The notes beneath the pieces were generated by a model. That model was not told where the DNA came from and did not search any database. It saw nothing but the letters and a program-made list of their open reading frames with translations. A stretch of DNA of 64,000 nt from Oscillospiraceae bacterium. GTDB lineage: Bacteria; Bacillota; Clostridia; Oscillospirales; Ruminococcaceae. The stretch's first letter is position 1. Every line of letters starts with the position of its first letter. Positions 53,180 through 61,947 of this stretch are shown piece by piece. A program made the translations under genes and the position numbers. The stretch spans positions 17,493-81,492 of the forward strand of contig SFFD01000003.1 of the NCBI GenBank assembly GCA_004556975.1, written 5' to 3'.

Positions 53180-53815
53180 ATGAAAAGAAGACTGTCAAAA
53201 AAAGATGTGCTAACCATCCCAAATTTTATGAGCTTTTTCCGCATTGCTCTTATTCCCCTTTATCTTTGGCTGTACTGCGTTCAAAAAGCGGTTATTCCCG
53301 CCATATGCGTCCTTGCACTTTCCGGCCTTACGGATATATTTGACGGAATTGTTGCCCGAAAGTTCAACATGGTTTCTGATTTCGGAAAATTTATTGACCC
53401 CGTTGCGGACAAGCTTACTCAAGGTGCGCTTATATTAAGCCTTTCCGTCAACTTTCCCGACATATGGCCGCTGTTTTTCATTTTCCTTATAAAAGAGCTT
53501 ACTATGGCGCTGCTTGGCCTTATTGTTCTTGAAAAAACAGATACTGTCAACTCCGCTCAGTGGTTCGGCAAGGCAACCACCGTTGTGCTTGAGGCAAGCA
53601 TGGCGTTGCTTTTGCTCGTGCCGGGAATTCCCGTCTCTTTGGCCGACGGAATTTTTGCCCTTTGCAGCGCAATGACAATATTCTCTCTGATTATGTATTC
53701 CATTTTCTATATAGGCCTTCTTACAAAAAAAGAGCGCGGCACAAAATCCGCAAGGATAATAGTTTCACTTACAATTTCCGTTGCCGCCGTTTCTTTGATA
53801 TATTTTTTAAAATAG
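53180..53815 (+). CDS. CDP-alcohol phosphatidyltransferase (PgsA-like)
   Basis: A 211-residue membrane protein with the CDP-alcohol phosphatidyltransferase signature D-G-x2-A-R-x8-G-x3-D-x3-D (DGIVARKFNMVSDFGKFIDPVAD) and about six helices. The usual role is phosphatidylglycerophosphate or cardiolipin synthesis from CDP-diacylglycerol. The N-terminus MKRRLSKKDVLTIPNFMSFFRI is typical of PgsA. It lies 106 bp after the acyltransferase and ends before a hairpin. Confidence 0.93.
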   Translation: MKRRLSKKDVLTIPNFMSFFRIALIPLYLWLYCVQKAVIPAICVLALSGLTDIFDGIVARKFNMVSDFGKFIDPVADKLTQGALILSLSVNFPDIWPLFFIFLIKELTMALLGLIVLEKTDTVNSAQWFGKATTVVLEASMALLLLVPGIPVSLADGIFALCSAMTIFSLIMYSIFYIGLLTKKERGTKSARIIVSLTISVAAVSLIYFLK

Positions 53816-53826
53816 CCTTTATCTCG

Positions 53827-53854
53827 GCGCTTTCTTTTCAGAAAGCGCTTTATA
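53827..53854 (+). terminator. Weak terminator after the PgsA-like gene
   Basis: A GCGCTTTC-TTTTCA-GAAAGCGC stem followed by TTTATATT. Confidence 0.6.
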
Positions 53855-53996
53855 TTGCTGACTTAAAAGCCGAAGTTTAAAATTTTGCATAATTCTGTTT
53901 ATACCTTGAATTTTATATTATTATCGGCTAAAATGAATCGTGCTTGTTTTGGCGGTATTGCCGCCCATTGATAAAAAAGAAAGGATATTGTCAAAA

Positions 53997-55196
53997 ATGG
54001 AACAGAATACAAGAAGAGTCGGCACCGTTTCCCGGGGAATTCGCTGCCCCATCATCCGTGAAGGAGACGACCTTGCCACCATTGTAACCGAAAGCGTACT
54101 TGAAGCCGCCGAATCCGAGGGCTTCTCTCTGCACAACCGCGATGTTATCGCAATCACCGAATCCATAGCCGCCCGCGCACAGGGCAACTACGCTTCCGTA
54201 GACGCCATTGCAAAGGATGTAAAGGAAAAGCTCGGCGGCGGCACCGTCGGCGTTATTTTCCCCATTCTTTCCCGTAACCGCTTCGCCATTTGCCTGCGCG
54301 GAATTGCCTCCGGCGCAAAGAAAATCGTGCTTATGCTCAGCTATCCCTCCGACGAGGTGGGCAACAGCCTCGTAAGCCTCGACAAGGTCGACGAAGCCGG
54401 AGTTAACCCCTATTCCGATGTACTTACCCTTGAAAAATACCGCGAGCTTTTCGGCGAAAACCGCCACGAGTTCACCGGAATTGACTATGTTGAATATTAC
54501 GGCAATCTTATCCGCGAATGCGGTGCAGAGGTTGAAATCATCTTTGCAAACAACCCGAAAGCAATACTTGACTACACCGATACCGTCCTTACCTGCGATA
54601 TTCACACCCGTGCCCGCACCAAGCGTATTCTTAAAAACGCCGGTGCAAAAACCGTTCTCGGACTTGACGATATTCTCACCTCCTCCGTTGACGGCAGCGG
54701 CTACAACGAGAAATACGGTCTTCTCGGTTCCAACAAATCAACCGAAGATAAGGTCAAGCTTTTCCCGCGCGACTGCCAGCCCATGGTTCTTGAGGTGCAG
54801 CGCAGAATCCTTGAAGCGACCGGCAAACATGTTGAGGTTATGATTTACGGCGACGGCGCATTTAAAGATCCTCAGGGCAAGATTTGGGAGCTTGCCGACC
54901 CGGTTGTTTCCCCCTTCTTCACCGAAGGACTTGTGGGAACCCCCAACGAGCTGAAGCTCAAATACCTTGCGGACAACGACTTCTCCGACCTTTCCGGCGA
55001 AGAACTTAAAGCAGCCATTTGCGACAGCATCAAAGCTAAAAGCGGCAGCCTTGTGGGAAATATGGCTTCTCAGGGCACCACGCCCCGCCAGCTTACCGAC
55101 CTTATCGGTTCCCTCTGCGACCTTACCAGCGGCTCCGGCGACAAGGGTACTCCCGTGGTTCTCATTCAGGGCTACTTTGATAACTACACCGACTGA
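53997..55196 (+). CDS. CofE-like ligase (coenzyme F420:L-glutamate ligase family), orphan
   Basis: A 399-residue protein of the CofE/F420-0:gamma-glutamyl ligase superfamily. The N-terminus TVSRGIRCPIIREGDDLATIV and DVIAITESIAARAQGN match the nucleotide-binding start of CofE, and LGLDDILTSSVDGSGY and YGDGAFKDPQGKIWELADPV match later blocks. F420 itself is not known from ordinary Clostridia and no other cof gene is in the window, so the true substrate is unknown; it may attach an amino acid to another acceptor. The ATG at 53997 follows AAAGGA; terminator hairpins follow. Confidence 0.85.
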   Translation: MEQNTRRVGTVSRGIRCPIIREGDDLATIVTESVLEAAESEGFSLHNRDVIAITESIAARAQGNYASVDAIAKDVKEKLGGGTVGVIFPILSRNRFAICLRGIASGAKKIVLMLSYPSDEVGNSLVSLDKVDEAGVNPYSDVLTLEKYRELFGENRHEFTGIDYVEYYGNLIRECGAEVEIIFANNPKAILDYTDTVLTCDIHTRARTKRILKNAGAKTVLGLDDILTSSVDGSGYNEKYGLLGSNKSTEDKVKLFPRDCQPMVLEVQRRILEATGKHVEVMIYGDGAFKDPQGKIWELADPVVSPFFTEGLVGTPNELKLKYLADNDFSDLSGEELKAAICDSIKAKSGSLVGNMASQGTTPRQLTDLIGSLCDLTSGSGDKGTPVVLIQGYFDNYTD

Positions 55197-55220
55197 TTTA
55201 CGAATTATATCTGCACGAAA

Positions 55221-55441
55221 AAAGTCAAGGCGGCAAGCGCCTTGACTTTCAGCTTGGCGAAAAACTTCGTTTTCCGCCAAGCTGACTTGAACAAAAACGC
55301 ACCCCTGATGGGTTTCTTTCGTTACTATCTTCCTTTTCGAGAATATATAATCTTATGCACGGAAACGAAAAAATCCGGCAAAAGCCGGGCTTTTTTCGAC
55401 AGACCAAAGCGCCCCGAACATACCGTTCGGGGCGCTTTATT
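55221..55441. terminator. Cluster of hairpins between CofE-like and psuG genes
   Basis: The 298-bp gap holds four dyads and no gene: AAAGTCAAGGCG/CGCCTTGACTTT (55221-55249, the terminator of the CofE-like gene), AGCTTGGCG/CGCCAAGCT (55251-55282), CCGG/CCGG with a T run (55375-55396), and AGCGCCCCGAAC/GTTCGGGGCGCT (55408-55438). At least one serves psuG in the opposite direction. Confidence 0.7.
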
Positions 55442-55494
55442 TCTCTATTCTCTATTCAAATATTCAAACACTATTCAAAGAACAAAGCCGCTAA

Positions 55495-56415
55495 TTACAG
55501 CTTGCAGTATTCCACTGCGGTGCGCGCCGCAAGGGCGGCATTGTTATACACAAGGCGGATGTTCGAAGCAAGGCTGTCGCCGCCGGTTATCTCCGCAACC
55601 CGGGCAAGCAGGAAGGGCGTGGTGGCCTTGCCGTGTATGCCCTGCTCCTTGCACTCGGCTATGGCTTTGTCAATGGCTCTGTCAATGACCTCCTTGGGCA
55701 TAGCGTACTCCTCCGGAATGGGGTTCGTAACAAGAATACCGCTGCTCAGCGCAAGGTCGTTGTGGGTTCTGAAGATTTTCGCAAGCTGCTCGGGGCTGTC
55801 TACCCGATAGTCCACCTCAAAGCCGGACCGGCGGGTGTAGAACGCAGGCAGCTCCTTTGTCTGATAGCAGAGAACCGGAACTCCCTTGGTTTCGAGGTAC
55901 TCAAGGGTGAGTCCAAGGTCAAGAATGGATTTTGCTCCGGCGCAAACAACCATAACCGGTGTGTGGGCAAGCTCCTCCAAATCCGCGGAAATATCCATGG
56001 TGGTTTCCGCCCCTCTGTGAACGCCTCCTATGCCGCCTGTGGCGAAAATCTTGATTCCCGCCATGTGAGCAATCATCATGGTGGTGGTGACGGTGGTTGC
56101 GCCGTCCTCACCCTCCGCACAGAGAACGGAAAGGTCACGGCGGGAGGCCTTGTGAATGGCGGTTCCCTTTTTGCCGAAATATTCTATCTCCTCCGGGGTA
56201 AGTCCCGCCTTTAGGCGGCCTCCGATGATTGCGATGGTTGCGGGAACCGCGCCGTTTTCGCGGATAATCTTTTCAACATTCAAAGCGGTTTCAACGTTCT
56301 GCGGATAGGGCATACCGTGAGAAATAATGGTGGATTCCAGTGCAACAACGGGTTTGCCTTCCTTTACGGCCTGTGCCACTTCGGGGTTAACATCCAGATA
56401 GCTGTTAAGATTCAT
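55495..56415 (-). CDS. psuG: Pseudouridine-5'-phosphate glycosidase
   Basis: A 306-residue enzyme that splits pseudouridine 5'-phosphate into uracil and ribose-5-phosphate. Motifs: VALESTIISHGMPYPQN at about 25-41, GGRLKAGL, FATGGIGGVHRGAETTMDIS (residues about 135-154) and LTNP-like VTNPIPEEY, all standard in the family. Length is normal. It lies 51 bp after psuK on the same strand, forming a two-gene pseudouridine salvage operon. Confidence 0.97.
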   Translation of the reverse strand: MNLNSYLDVNPEVAQAVKEGKPVVALESTIISHGMPYPQNVETALNVEKIIRENGAVPATIAIIGGRLKAGLTPEEIEYFGKKGTAIHKASRRDLSVLCAEGEDGATTVTTTMMIAHMAGIKIFATGGIGGVHRGAETTMDISADLEELAHTPVMVVCAGAKSILDLGLTLEYLETKGVPVLCYQTKELPAFYTRRSGFEVDYRVDSPEQLAKIFRTHNDLALSSGILVTNPIPEEYAMPKEVIDRAIDKAIAECKEQGIHGKATTPFLLARVAEITGGDSLASNIRLVYNNAALAARTAVEYCKL

Positions 56416-56466
56416 GATAAATCATCCTTTCACCTTATATAATAGCTGTTTTGATTTTGAATATGC

Positions 56467-57549
56467 TCAGCGCTGTTCCATACGCTTTTTTACGGCGGCG
56501 GCGCACAGCGCGGGGTTGATTGTTTCAGAAGATTCCATGGCTATGGAGCCTGCCGCAAGTCCGGCGAGAGCCGTGTGTTCAAGATCCATGCCCTCAAGAT
56601 ACGCCCATGTCAGCGCCGCCATAAAGGCGTCGCCGCAGCCGGTGGTATTGATTCTGTTGCCCTGAACAGGCGGCAGAACCACGCACTCCTCTCCCCTTGC
56701 GGCACAAACGCCGCTGTTGCCCATAGAAATAAACACCCGGTGAACGCCCATAGACAGCAGCTTTTTCGCGGCTTTCTTCGCATCCTCGGTGTTGTGGATT
56801 TCAACGCCGGTCAAAAGCGCCGCCTCAAGGGCGTTTGGCTTCAACGTGTGAATTTTGGGAAGAATGTCGCGGATTTTTTCAGCCTTCGCGGTGGAAACAG
56901 GGTCGACGAACAGCGGAACATTGCAGTTCTGCGCTAAAAATTCAAGTGACTCCTTCGGAGCGTTGGTGTCTGCCACCACCACCTGCGCGTTCTGCAAAAG
57001 GGGAAGCTGCGAAGCGAGGTACGCAGGGGTTATCCTCTCGCACACGGACATATCCGAAACCGCAAGCGCCATCTCCCCAAGGTTATCCGCAAGGTAAACA
57101 TAGGTGGAGGTGGGCGCTTCGGAAGTGCGCAGCGCATGGCTTAAATCAATGCCCAGTTCGGAACAGGAAGCAGCCACCTGCGCACCGTAGGCGTCATCGC
57201 CATATGCCGTCAGCAGCCGAACATCGGTGCCGAGCAAGCTTAAATTGTGGGCTATGTTCCGTCCGACACCGCCGAAGCTCATAGTCACTCTGCCTGGGTT
57301 GGAATCCGCAGCCACAAGAGGTTCAAACGAGCGCCCGCCTATGTCCACGTTTACGCCGCCCACGACCACTGCATAGCTTCCGGAGCGGAGCACATACCCC
57401 CGCCCCGCAATCAGTCCCTTTCGGGAGAGGTTTGAGATGTGCACCGCCGCGCTGGAGCGCGTGATGCCGAGTGCGTCGGCTATCTGCTGTTGAGAGATGA
57501 GTGGATTCTTTTCGATAAGCTGCAATACCTGCCGTTCCCGCTGTGTCAT
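56467..57549 (-). CDS. psuK: Pseudouridine kinase with N-terminal winged-helix domain
   Basis: A 360-residue PfkB-family kinase. Residues 1-55 form a MarR/LexA-like winged helix (VLQLIEKNPLISQQQIADAL), and the kinase follows: GGVNVDIGG, SFGGVGRNIAHNLSLLG and the catalytic NTTGCGDAFMAAL near the C-terminus. It phosphorylates pseudouridine to the substrate of PsuG. The fused DNA-binding domain suggests the kinase also senses substrate and regulates its own operon, a known layout in this family. Confidence 0.94.
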   Translation of the reverse strand: MTQRERQVLQLIEKNPLISQQQIADALGITRSSAAVHISNLSRKGLIAGRGYVLRSGSYAVVVGGVNVDIGGRSFEPLVAADSNPGRVTMSFGGVGRNIAHNLSLLGTDVRLLTAYGDDAYGAQVAASCSELGIDLSHALRTSEAPTSTYVYLADNLGEMALAVSDMSVCERITPAYLASQLPLLQNAQVVVADTNAPKESLEFLAQNCNVPLFVDPVSTAKAEKIRDILPKIHTLKPNALEAALLTGVEIHNTEDAKKAAKKLLSMGVHRVFISMGNSGVCAARGEECVVLPPVQGNRINTTGCGDAFMAALTWAYLEGMDLEHTALAGLAAGSIAMESSETINPALCAAAVKKRMEQR

Positions 57550-57727
57550 AAGGGCAGCCTCCTGAACAATTATTTATTTTATAAGCATATGTTTATTATA
57601 AAAAGCTCCACCGCCCTTGTCAATAAGTAAGCATACATTTAGACGAAAAAGGCACGGATTTTTTCCGTGCTCAAAAATCCCTCCGTGCTCAAAGCCGCTT
57701 TTGGAAAAGCGGCTCGCCGTTCAAAGC

Positions 57728-57763
57728 AAAAATCCCCCATTCGCAAAGCGAATGGGGGATTTT
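57728..57763 (-). terminator. Terminator of tRNA-Arg
   Basis: An AAAATCCCCCATTCG / CGAATGGGGGATTTT hairpin lying 4 bp beyond the tRNA 3' end. It is symmetrical, and on the minus strand is followed by TTTGC. Confidence 0.85.
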
Positions 57764-57766
57764 GTG

Positions 57767-57843
57767 TGGTGCGCTGTGGGGGACTCGAACCCTCGGCCTA
57801 CTGATTCGTAGTCAGTCACTCTATCCAGCTGAGCTAACAACGC
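57767..57843 (-). tRNA. tRNA-Arg (anticodon ACG)
   Basis: 77 nt with an encoded CCA. The acceptor stem GCGTTGT/ACAGCGC pairs with one G-T. The anticodon stem ACTGA/TCAGT encloses the loop CTACGAA, giving anticodon ACG; its A34 is the substrate of TadA, also encoded in this window. It lies between psuK and the MFS gene. Confidence 0.96.
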
Positions 57844-57929
57844 GTAGCGGCAACTTTTCGCCGCAAAATGTATGATACCACAAAGTGTGGTTTCTGTCAA
57901 GAAAAATCTCAAAATTTCCGCCGAAATTA

Positions 57930-59198
57930 TCAGAAAAGGTTGCGGCGGAATTTGTTCCAGCGGCGCTTTGCAAAAAGCGTGCCTACGGCTGCCAAAGCGG
58001 AAAGCACAAACCACCCGGCCATAACAATTGTCCAACCTGTGCGGTCAACCAAAACGCCGGTGACGGAGCTTACCACCGCGGTGGTAAGGTAACATACGGC
58101 GTCCATGGTTCCGGTTATGGTGGAAACCTTGCCCGCCTTACTGAAGTACATGGGCAAAGTGCCGATGAGTATCATGTTCTGACCGAGGGAGCAGGCGTAG
58201 GTCACCGCAAGTGCGATTATGGAAATCACGATGGAGAATCTGCCGAACAGTGCCAGCATGGCAAGGCAACCGGCGGAAATCACGAACAGAATGAACAGCG
58301 ACGAAAGCTCGTCGCGGGTTTTCATCATAATTTTGTTGGTAACAATAGGTCCGAAGAAGCCGAATATCGGCAAAAATGCGCCGGTAAGAATTGAAATTAC
58401 CGAGCCCATATTGAACATATCTTCAATGAAAGTCGGCACCCAGGTTGACATACAGTCCTTGAGCACGCCCTGAACTCCGCCCACAAGGGCGAGAATTGTA
58501 AGGCCCGAAACGCAAAGAAGCTGCCACAGGTTCGTGGGGATTTCCTCGTGGGGAACTTCCTCGCCGTCGTCCTCGTGAACGGCGACAATGTCCTCCTCAA
58601 CGCCGTTTTTGTCTGCGTCATGCTCAATTTTCGTGGTGACGATTATCCATGTTACCGCCGCAAGCAGCGTTGCACTGCTGCCGCTGATAAACGCCGCCTT
58701 CCAGCCAAAGGCGTTTATCAGAAGAGCCGAAAGGATGTACGCCATAAGCGTTCCCCCCGCCATGGTGGTGGCAAGAGCCGTGCAAGCCTTCTGCCGGCGG
58801 GCGGTGCTCACCCGGTCGGAAACTATCTTGCATATGGGCGCCCAAAGCAGCGACTGGGAAAGTCCGTTAAGGCTCCAGAGAATTATCATTACCCAAAGGG
58901 GCGGACCAAGCGAAATGCCGAAATTCAGCAGCGACGAACAGGTAAGACCCGCAAAGACCAAATACCGCGGGTTGATGCGGTCGCCGAGCATGCCGCTTAA
59001 AAACTGCCCGCAGCCATAGCAGATGAAAAATCCTGTTGTTACCGCGCCCGCCTGAGATTTAAGCAAAACCCCGGAAGAGGTCATATCCGCCATTGAAGCG
59101 GAAAAATTAAGTCTGCCTATGTATGAAAAGCTGTATGCCATCCAGCATGCAGCAATAAAAAGAATTGTTAAGCCGCTTGACGCGATCTTTTTTTTCAT
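57930..59198 (-). CDS. MFS transporter, OPA (organophosphate antiporter)-like
   Basis: A 422-residue, 12-helix major facilitator. AYSFSYIGRLNFSASM at the start and GMLGDRINPRYLVFAG after helix 2 are typical of the GlpT/UhpT/UhpC family of sugar-phosphate/phosphate antiporters. An acidic loop (HEDDGEEVPHEEI) lies between the two halves. The substrate is unknown; its position upstream of tRNA-Arg and the psu operon allows, but does not prove, a role in nucleoside or sugar-phosphate uptake. The 59199-59440 upstream region is AT-rich with no gene. Confidence 0.85.
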   Translation of the reverse strand: MKKKIASSGLTILFIAACWMAYSFSYIGRLNFSASMADMTSSGVLLKSQAGAVTTGFFICYGCGQFLSGMLGDRINPRYLVFAGLTCSSLLNFGISLGPPLWVMIILWSLNGLSQSLLWAPICKIVSDRVSTARRQKACTALATTMAGGTLMAYILSALLINAFGWKAAFISGSSATLLAAVTWIIVTTKIEHDADKNGVEEDIVAVHEDDGEEVPHEEIPTNLWQLLCVSGLTILALVGGVQGVLKDCMSTWVPTFIEDMFNMGSVISILTGAFLPIFGFFGPIVTNKIMMKTRDELSSLFILFVISAGCLAMLALFGRFSIVISIIALAVTYACSLGQNMILIGTLPMYFSKAGKVSTITGTMDAVCYLTTAVVSSVTGVLVDRTGWTIVMAGWFVLSALAAVGTLFAKRRWNKFRRNLF

Positions 59199-59443
59199 AT
59201 GAAAGAACGGTCCGCCTTTCTTAAAATAAATGCCAATATTATGATGTGCAATTATAACATATTTCGCTGTTCATTACAACTCAAAAACCGTAAATTTATC
59301 AACAATTTTAACGAAAATTTATATGTATTTTTTACATAAAATATGTAGATTGTCGATTTTTTAACCGAAAACAATTTAATTTATAACAAAACAGAAATTT
59401 ATAGTTTATTTTATTCCGATTCGGCATAAATGTAAATATTTAC

Positions 59444-59473
59444 TTGACAGAAAAAACATTTATTCTGTACAAT
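59444..59473 (+). promoter_or_regulatory. Sigma-A-type promoter of the interrupted small gene
   Basis: TTGACA, 18-nt spacer, TACAAT, about 88 bp before the ATG at 59561. The quality of this promoter suggests the gene behind it is, or was until recently, expressed. Confidence 0.65.
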
Positions 59474-59560
59474 AGTAAAGAAAGCTTTTGCAAACAGCGC
59501 AAACTGTTTGGCTTGGCTGCTTTGCGCTTTTAAAAAATCGTAAAGGCTGTGTTTTGCGCT

Positions 59561-59945
59561 ATGAAAAAAAGAATTCCCATTTGTTTATGTTCTGCTTATC
59601 GTAATTGCAGTTCTCTGCCTGTGCGGATTTATATTCAGAGAGCCTGTAAACAGAAAAAGCTATGTCCGCTTTGACGGAAAATATTATTACTCCGTAGGTG
59701 CAACCGTCGACCCTTCCGTTGTTGGCGAACAGGTCGGCAAAGTGGAACGCCGCGCTCCGCGCACGATTTTTAACCGCAACGGCGACAGCAATTTCTTCGA
59801 GCCGGGCGCGAAAATCTATAAGCCCCTGCCGGAGGTCGCTGCCAAGTCCGGCGACATAATCTATGTGGAATTTACGCAGATTCTTATTCATCCGGACCAA
59901 ACCGAAGAACGGCTTATCAAATATTCCCTGCTTCGAGCAGAATAA
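59561..59945 (+). pseudogene. Small secreted or membrane protein interrupted by a 1-nt shift in an A7 run
   Basis: The ATG is followed by seven A. Read as is, the frame ends after about 36 codons. With one A fewer it encodes about 127 residues: MKKEFPF, a hydrophobic segment (VYVLLIVIAVLCLCGFIF), then a soluble domain rich in charged residues (VGEQVGKVERRAPRT; YVEFTQILIHPDQTEERLIKYS) ending at TAA 59943-59945. The downstream frame is fully protein-like, so the lesion is recent or a sequencing error. It has no recognised family and is followed by a shared terminator. Confidence 0.75.
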
Positions 59946-59950
59946 ACGCA

Positions 59951-59987
59951 AAGTCCCTCCCGCAAAGCGGGAGGGACTTATTTTTTT
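59951..59987. terminator. Bidirectional terminator
   Basis: An AAGTCCCTCCCGC-AAA-GCGGGAGGGACTT stem followed by T-run, between the interrupted gene and the leftward ABC exporter gene. Confidence 0.85.
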
Positions 59988-61947
59988 ATTCAAGCTCAAA
60001 CGCGCCGGTATAAAGCTGATAATACTTGCCCTTTTCGGCAATCAGCTTATCGTGATTGCCGCGCTCGATTATTCTTCCGTTTTCAAGCACCATAATCACA
60101 TCGGAATTGCGCACCGTGGAAAGGCGGTGGGCAATGACGAATACCGTTCTGCCGTGCATAAGAGCATCCATACCGTGCTGAACAATGCTTTCCGTGCGGG
60201 TATCTATTGAGGACGTCGCCTCGTCCAGTATCATAACCGGCGGGTCGGCCACAGCCGCCCTTGCAATGGAAATAAGCTGGCGCTGCCCCTGTGAAAGACC
60301 GCTTCCGTCGCCGGACAGCACGGTATTATATCCCTGCGGCAGCATTCGTATAAAGCTGTCTGCGTTAACAAGCTCCGCCGCGGCAATGCACTCCTCATCC
60401 GTTGCGTCAAGCCGGCCGTAGCGCAGATTTTCCATAACCGTGCCCGTGAAGAGGTTAACGTCCTGCAAAACAATGCCCATAGAGCGGCGCAGGTCATCTT
60501 TTCGTATATCTTTTATGTTGATTCCGTCATAAGTAATTACGCCGCTGTCAATATCGTAAAAGTGGTTTATAAGGTTTGTAATTGTGGTTTTGCCCGCGCC
60601 GGTAGCGCCCACAAGGGCAACCTTCTGACCGGGTTCGGCATATAAGGTTACATCGTAAAGCACCTGTTTTCCCTTCTCGTAAGAGAAATCCACGTGTTCC
60701 AAACGAACTTCGCCCAAAAGCTTGCGATACTCAAAGCTGCCGTCGTCTTTTGGAATCTTCCATGCCCATTCTTCCGTAAATGCGTTTGTTTCTTCAACCT
60801 TGCCGTTTTTTTCGGTGCAGTTCACAAGGGTAATCTTGCCGGTATCCTCTTCGGAAGGCTCGTCGATAAGCTCAAAAATTCTTTTCGCTCCCGAAACGGC
60901 CATGATAACCGAGTTTATCTGCTGGGAAACCTGACCGATTGGCTGGCAGAAGCTGCGCGAAAGCTGAAGGAAAGAAGCGATTACGCCAAGCGTGAGCGTA
61001 TTGACTCCGGAAAGGCCTATGTTTGTAACGCCGTTGATGGCAAGAATTCCGCCGACTATGGCTATAATTACATACAGCATATAGCCAAGGCCGTTCATAA
61101 GAGGCATAAGAGTGTTTGCATATTTATTGGCGTTGGTCACGTTGAAGCAAAGTTCACTGTTGCGCTCGTCAAAATTCTCTTTTGCCTTTTCCTCGTGGTT
61201 AAATACTTTAACAACCTTTTGCCCGTTTATCATCTCTTCAATATAGCCGTTCATTCCGGCGATGGAACGCTGCGAGCTCATAAAATACCCGCTGGATTTA
61301 CCCGCAACAGCGCCCACAAGCTTTAACATAAAAAAGCTGAATACAAGTACAATCGCCGTAAGCAAAAGGCTTTGATACATCATGGAAAGCGAAACGAACA
61401 CAAGGGTAAGCACGGACTGAATAACCTGCGGCAAGCTCTGGGAAAGCATCATGCGAAGGGAATCCGCATCGTTTGTATAATAGCTCATAACGTCGCCGTG
61501 GGTGTGGGTGTCAAAATACTTAACCGGCAAGGTCTGCATATGACGGAACATCTCGTCACGGACGTTTTTAAGAACGCCCTGAGTAACCTCCGCCATAACT
61601 CTGTTATAGAAAAGCGAAGAGAGTATTCCCGTAAGATAAAGGCATCCCATTCCGCAAAGCGCCCAGATAAGGGGCGTAAAGTTCGGCACAGCCTGACCGA
61701 TAAGCGGTTCGATGTAATCGTCAATAAGAGATTTCAGGAACAGCGATGAAGAAACACTTGCAACCGTACTTAACACAATGCACACCAATACAAAAATCAT
61801 TTTAAGACGATAGCCCTTGAAATATGTCAGCAGTCTTTTTACCGTTGCAAGGTCTATATTTTTAATCGGCGCGCCCTTTGCGCCGTTCGTTGGGCGTTTG
61901 CCGGGTCTTTCGTTCGGTTTTTGGGACAATTTTGCGTTATCAGTCAT
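59986..61947 (-). CDS. ABC exporter half, ATP-hydrolysing subunit of a heterodimer
   Basis: A 653-residue fused permease-ATPase with a 45-residue hydrophilic start, six helices, then the ATPase. Walker A is GATGAGKTT, the signature is GLSQGQRQL, and Walker B with catalytic Glu is VMILDEATSSIDT. I start it at the ATG at 61947, which overlaps the upstream exporter gene by 8 nt. An insertion of about 45 residues between the two domains (about 385-430) is unusual. It pairs with the next gene, as in BmrCD-like multidrug exporters. Confidence 0.93.
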   Translation of the reverse strand: MTDNAKLSQKPNERPGKRPTNGAKGAPIKNIDLATVKRLLTYFKGYRLKMIFVLVCIVLSTVASVSSSLFLKSLIDDYIEPLIGQAVPNFTPLIWALCGMGCLYLTGILSSLFYNRVMAEVTQGVLKNVRDEMFRHMQTLPVKYFDTHTHGDVMSYYTNDADSLRMMLSQSLPQVIQSVLTLVFVSLSMMYQSLLLTAIVLVFSFFMLKLVGAVAGKSSGYFMSSQRSIAGMNGYIEEMINGQKVVKVFNHEEKAKENFDERNSELCFNVTNANKYANTLMPLMNGLGYMLYVIIAIVGGILAINGVTNIGLSGVNTLTLGVIASFLQLSRSFCQPIGQVSQQINSVIMAVSGAKRIFELIDEPSEEDTGKITLVNCTEKNGKVEETNAFTEEWAWKIPKDDGSFEYRKLLGEVRLEHVDFSYEKGKQVLYDVTLYAEPGQKVALVGATGAGKTTITNLINHFYDIDSGVITYDGINIKDIRKDDLRRSMGIVLQDVNLFTGTVMENLRYGRLDATDEECIAAAELVNADSFIRMLPQGYNTVLSGDGSGLSQGQRQLISIARAAVADPPVMILDEATSSIDTRTESIVQHGMDALMHGRTVFVIAHRLSTVRNSDVIMVLENGRIIERGNHDKLIAEKGKYYQLYTGAFELE

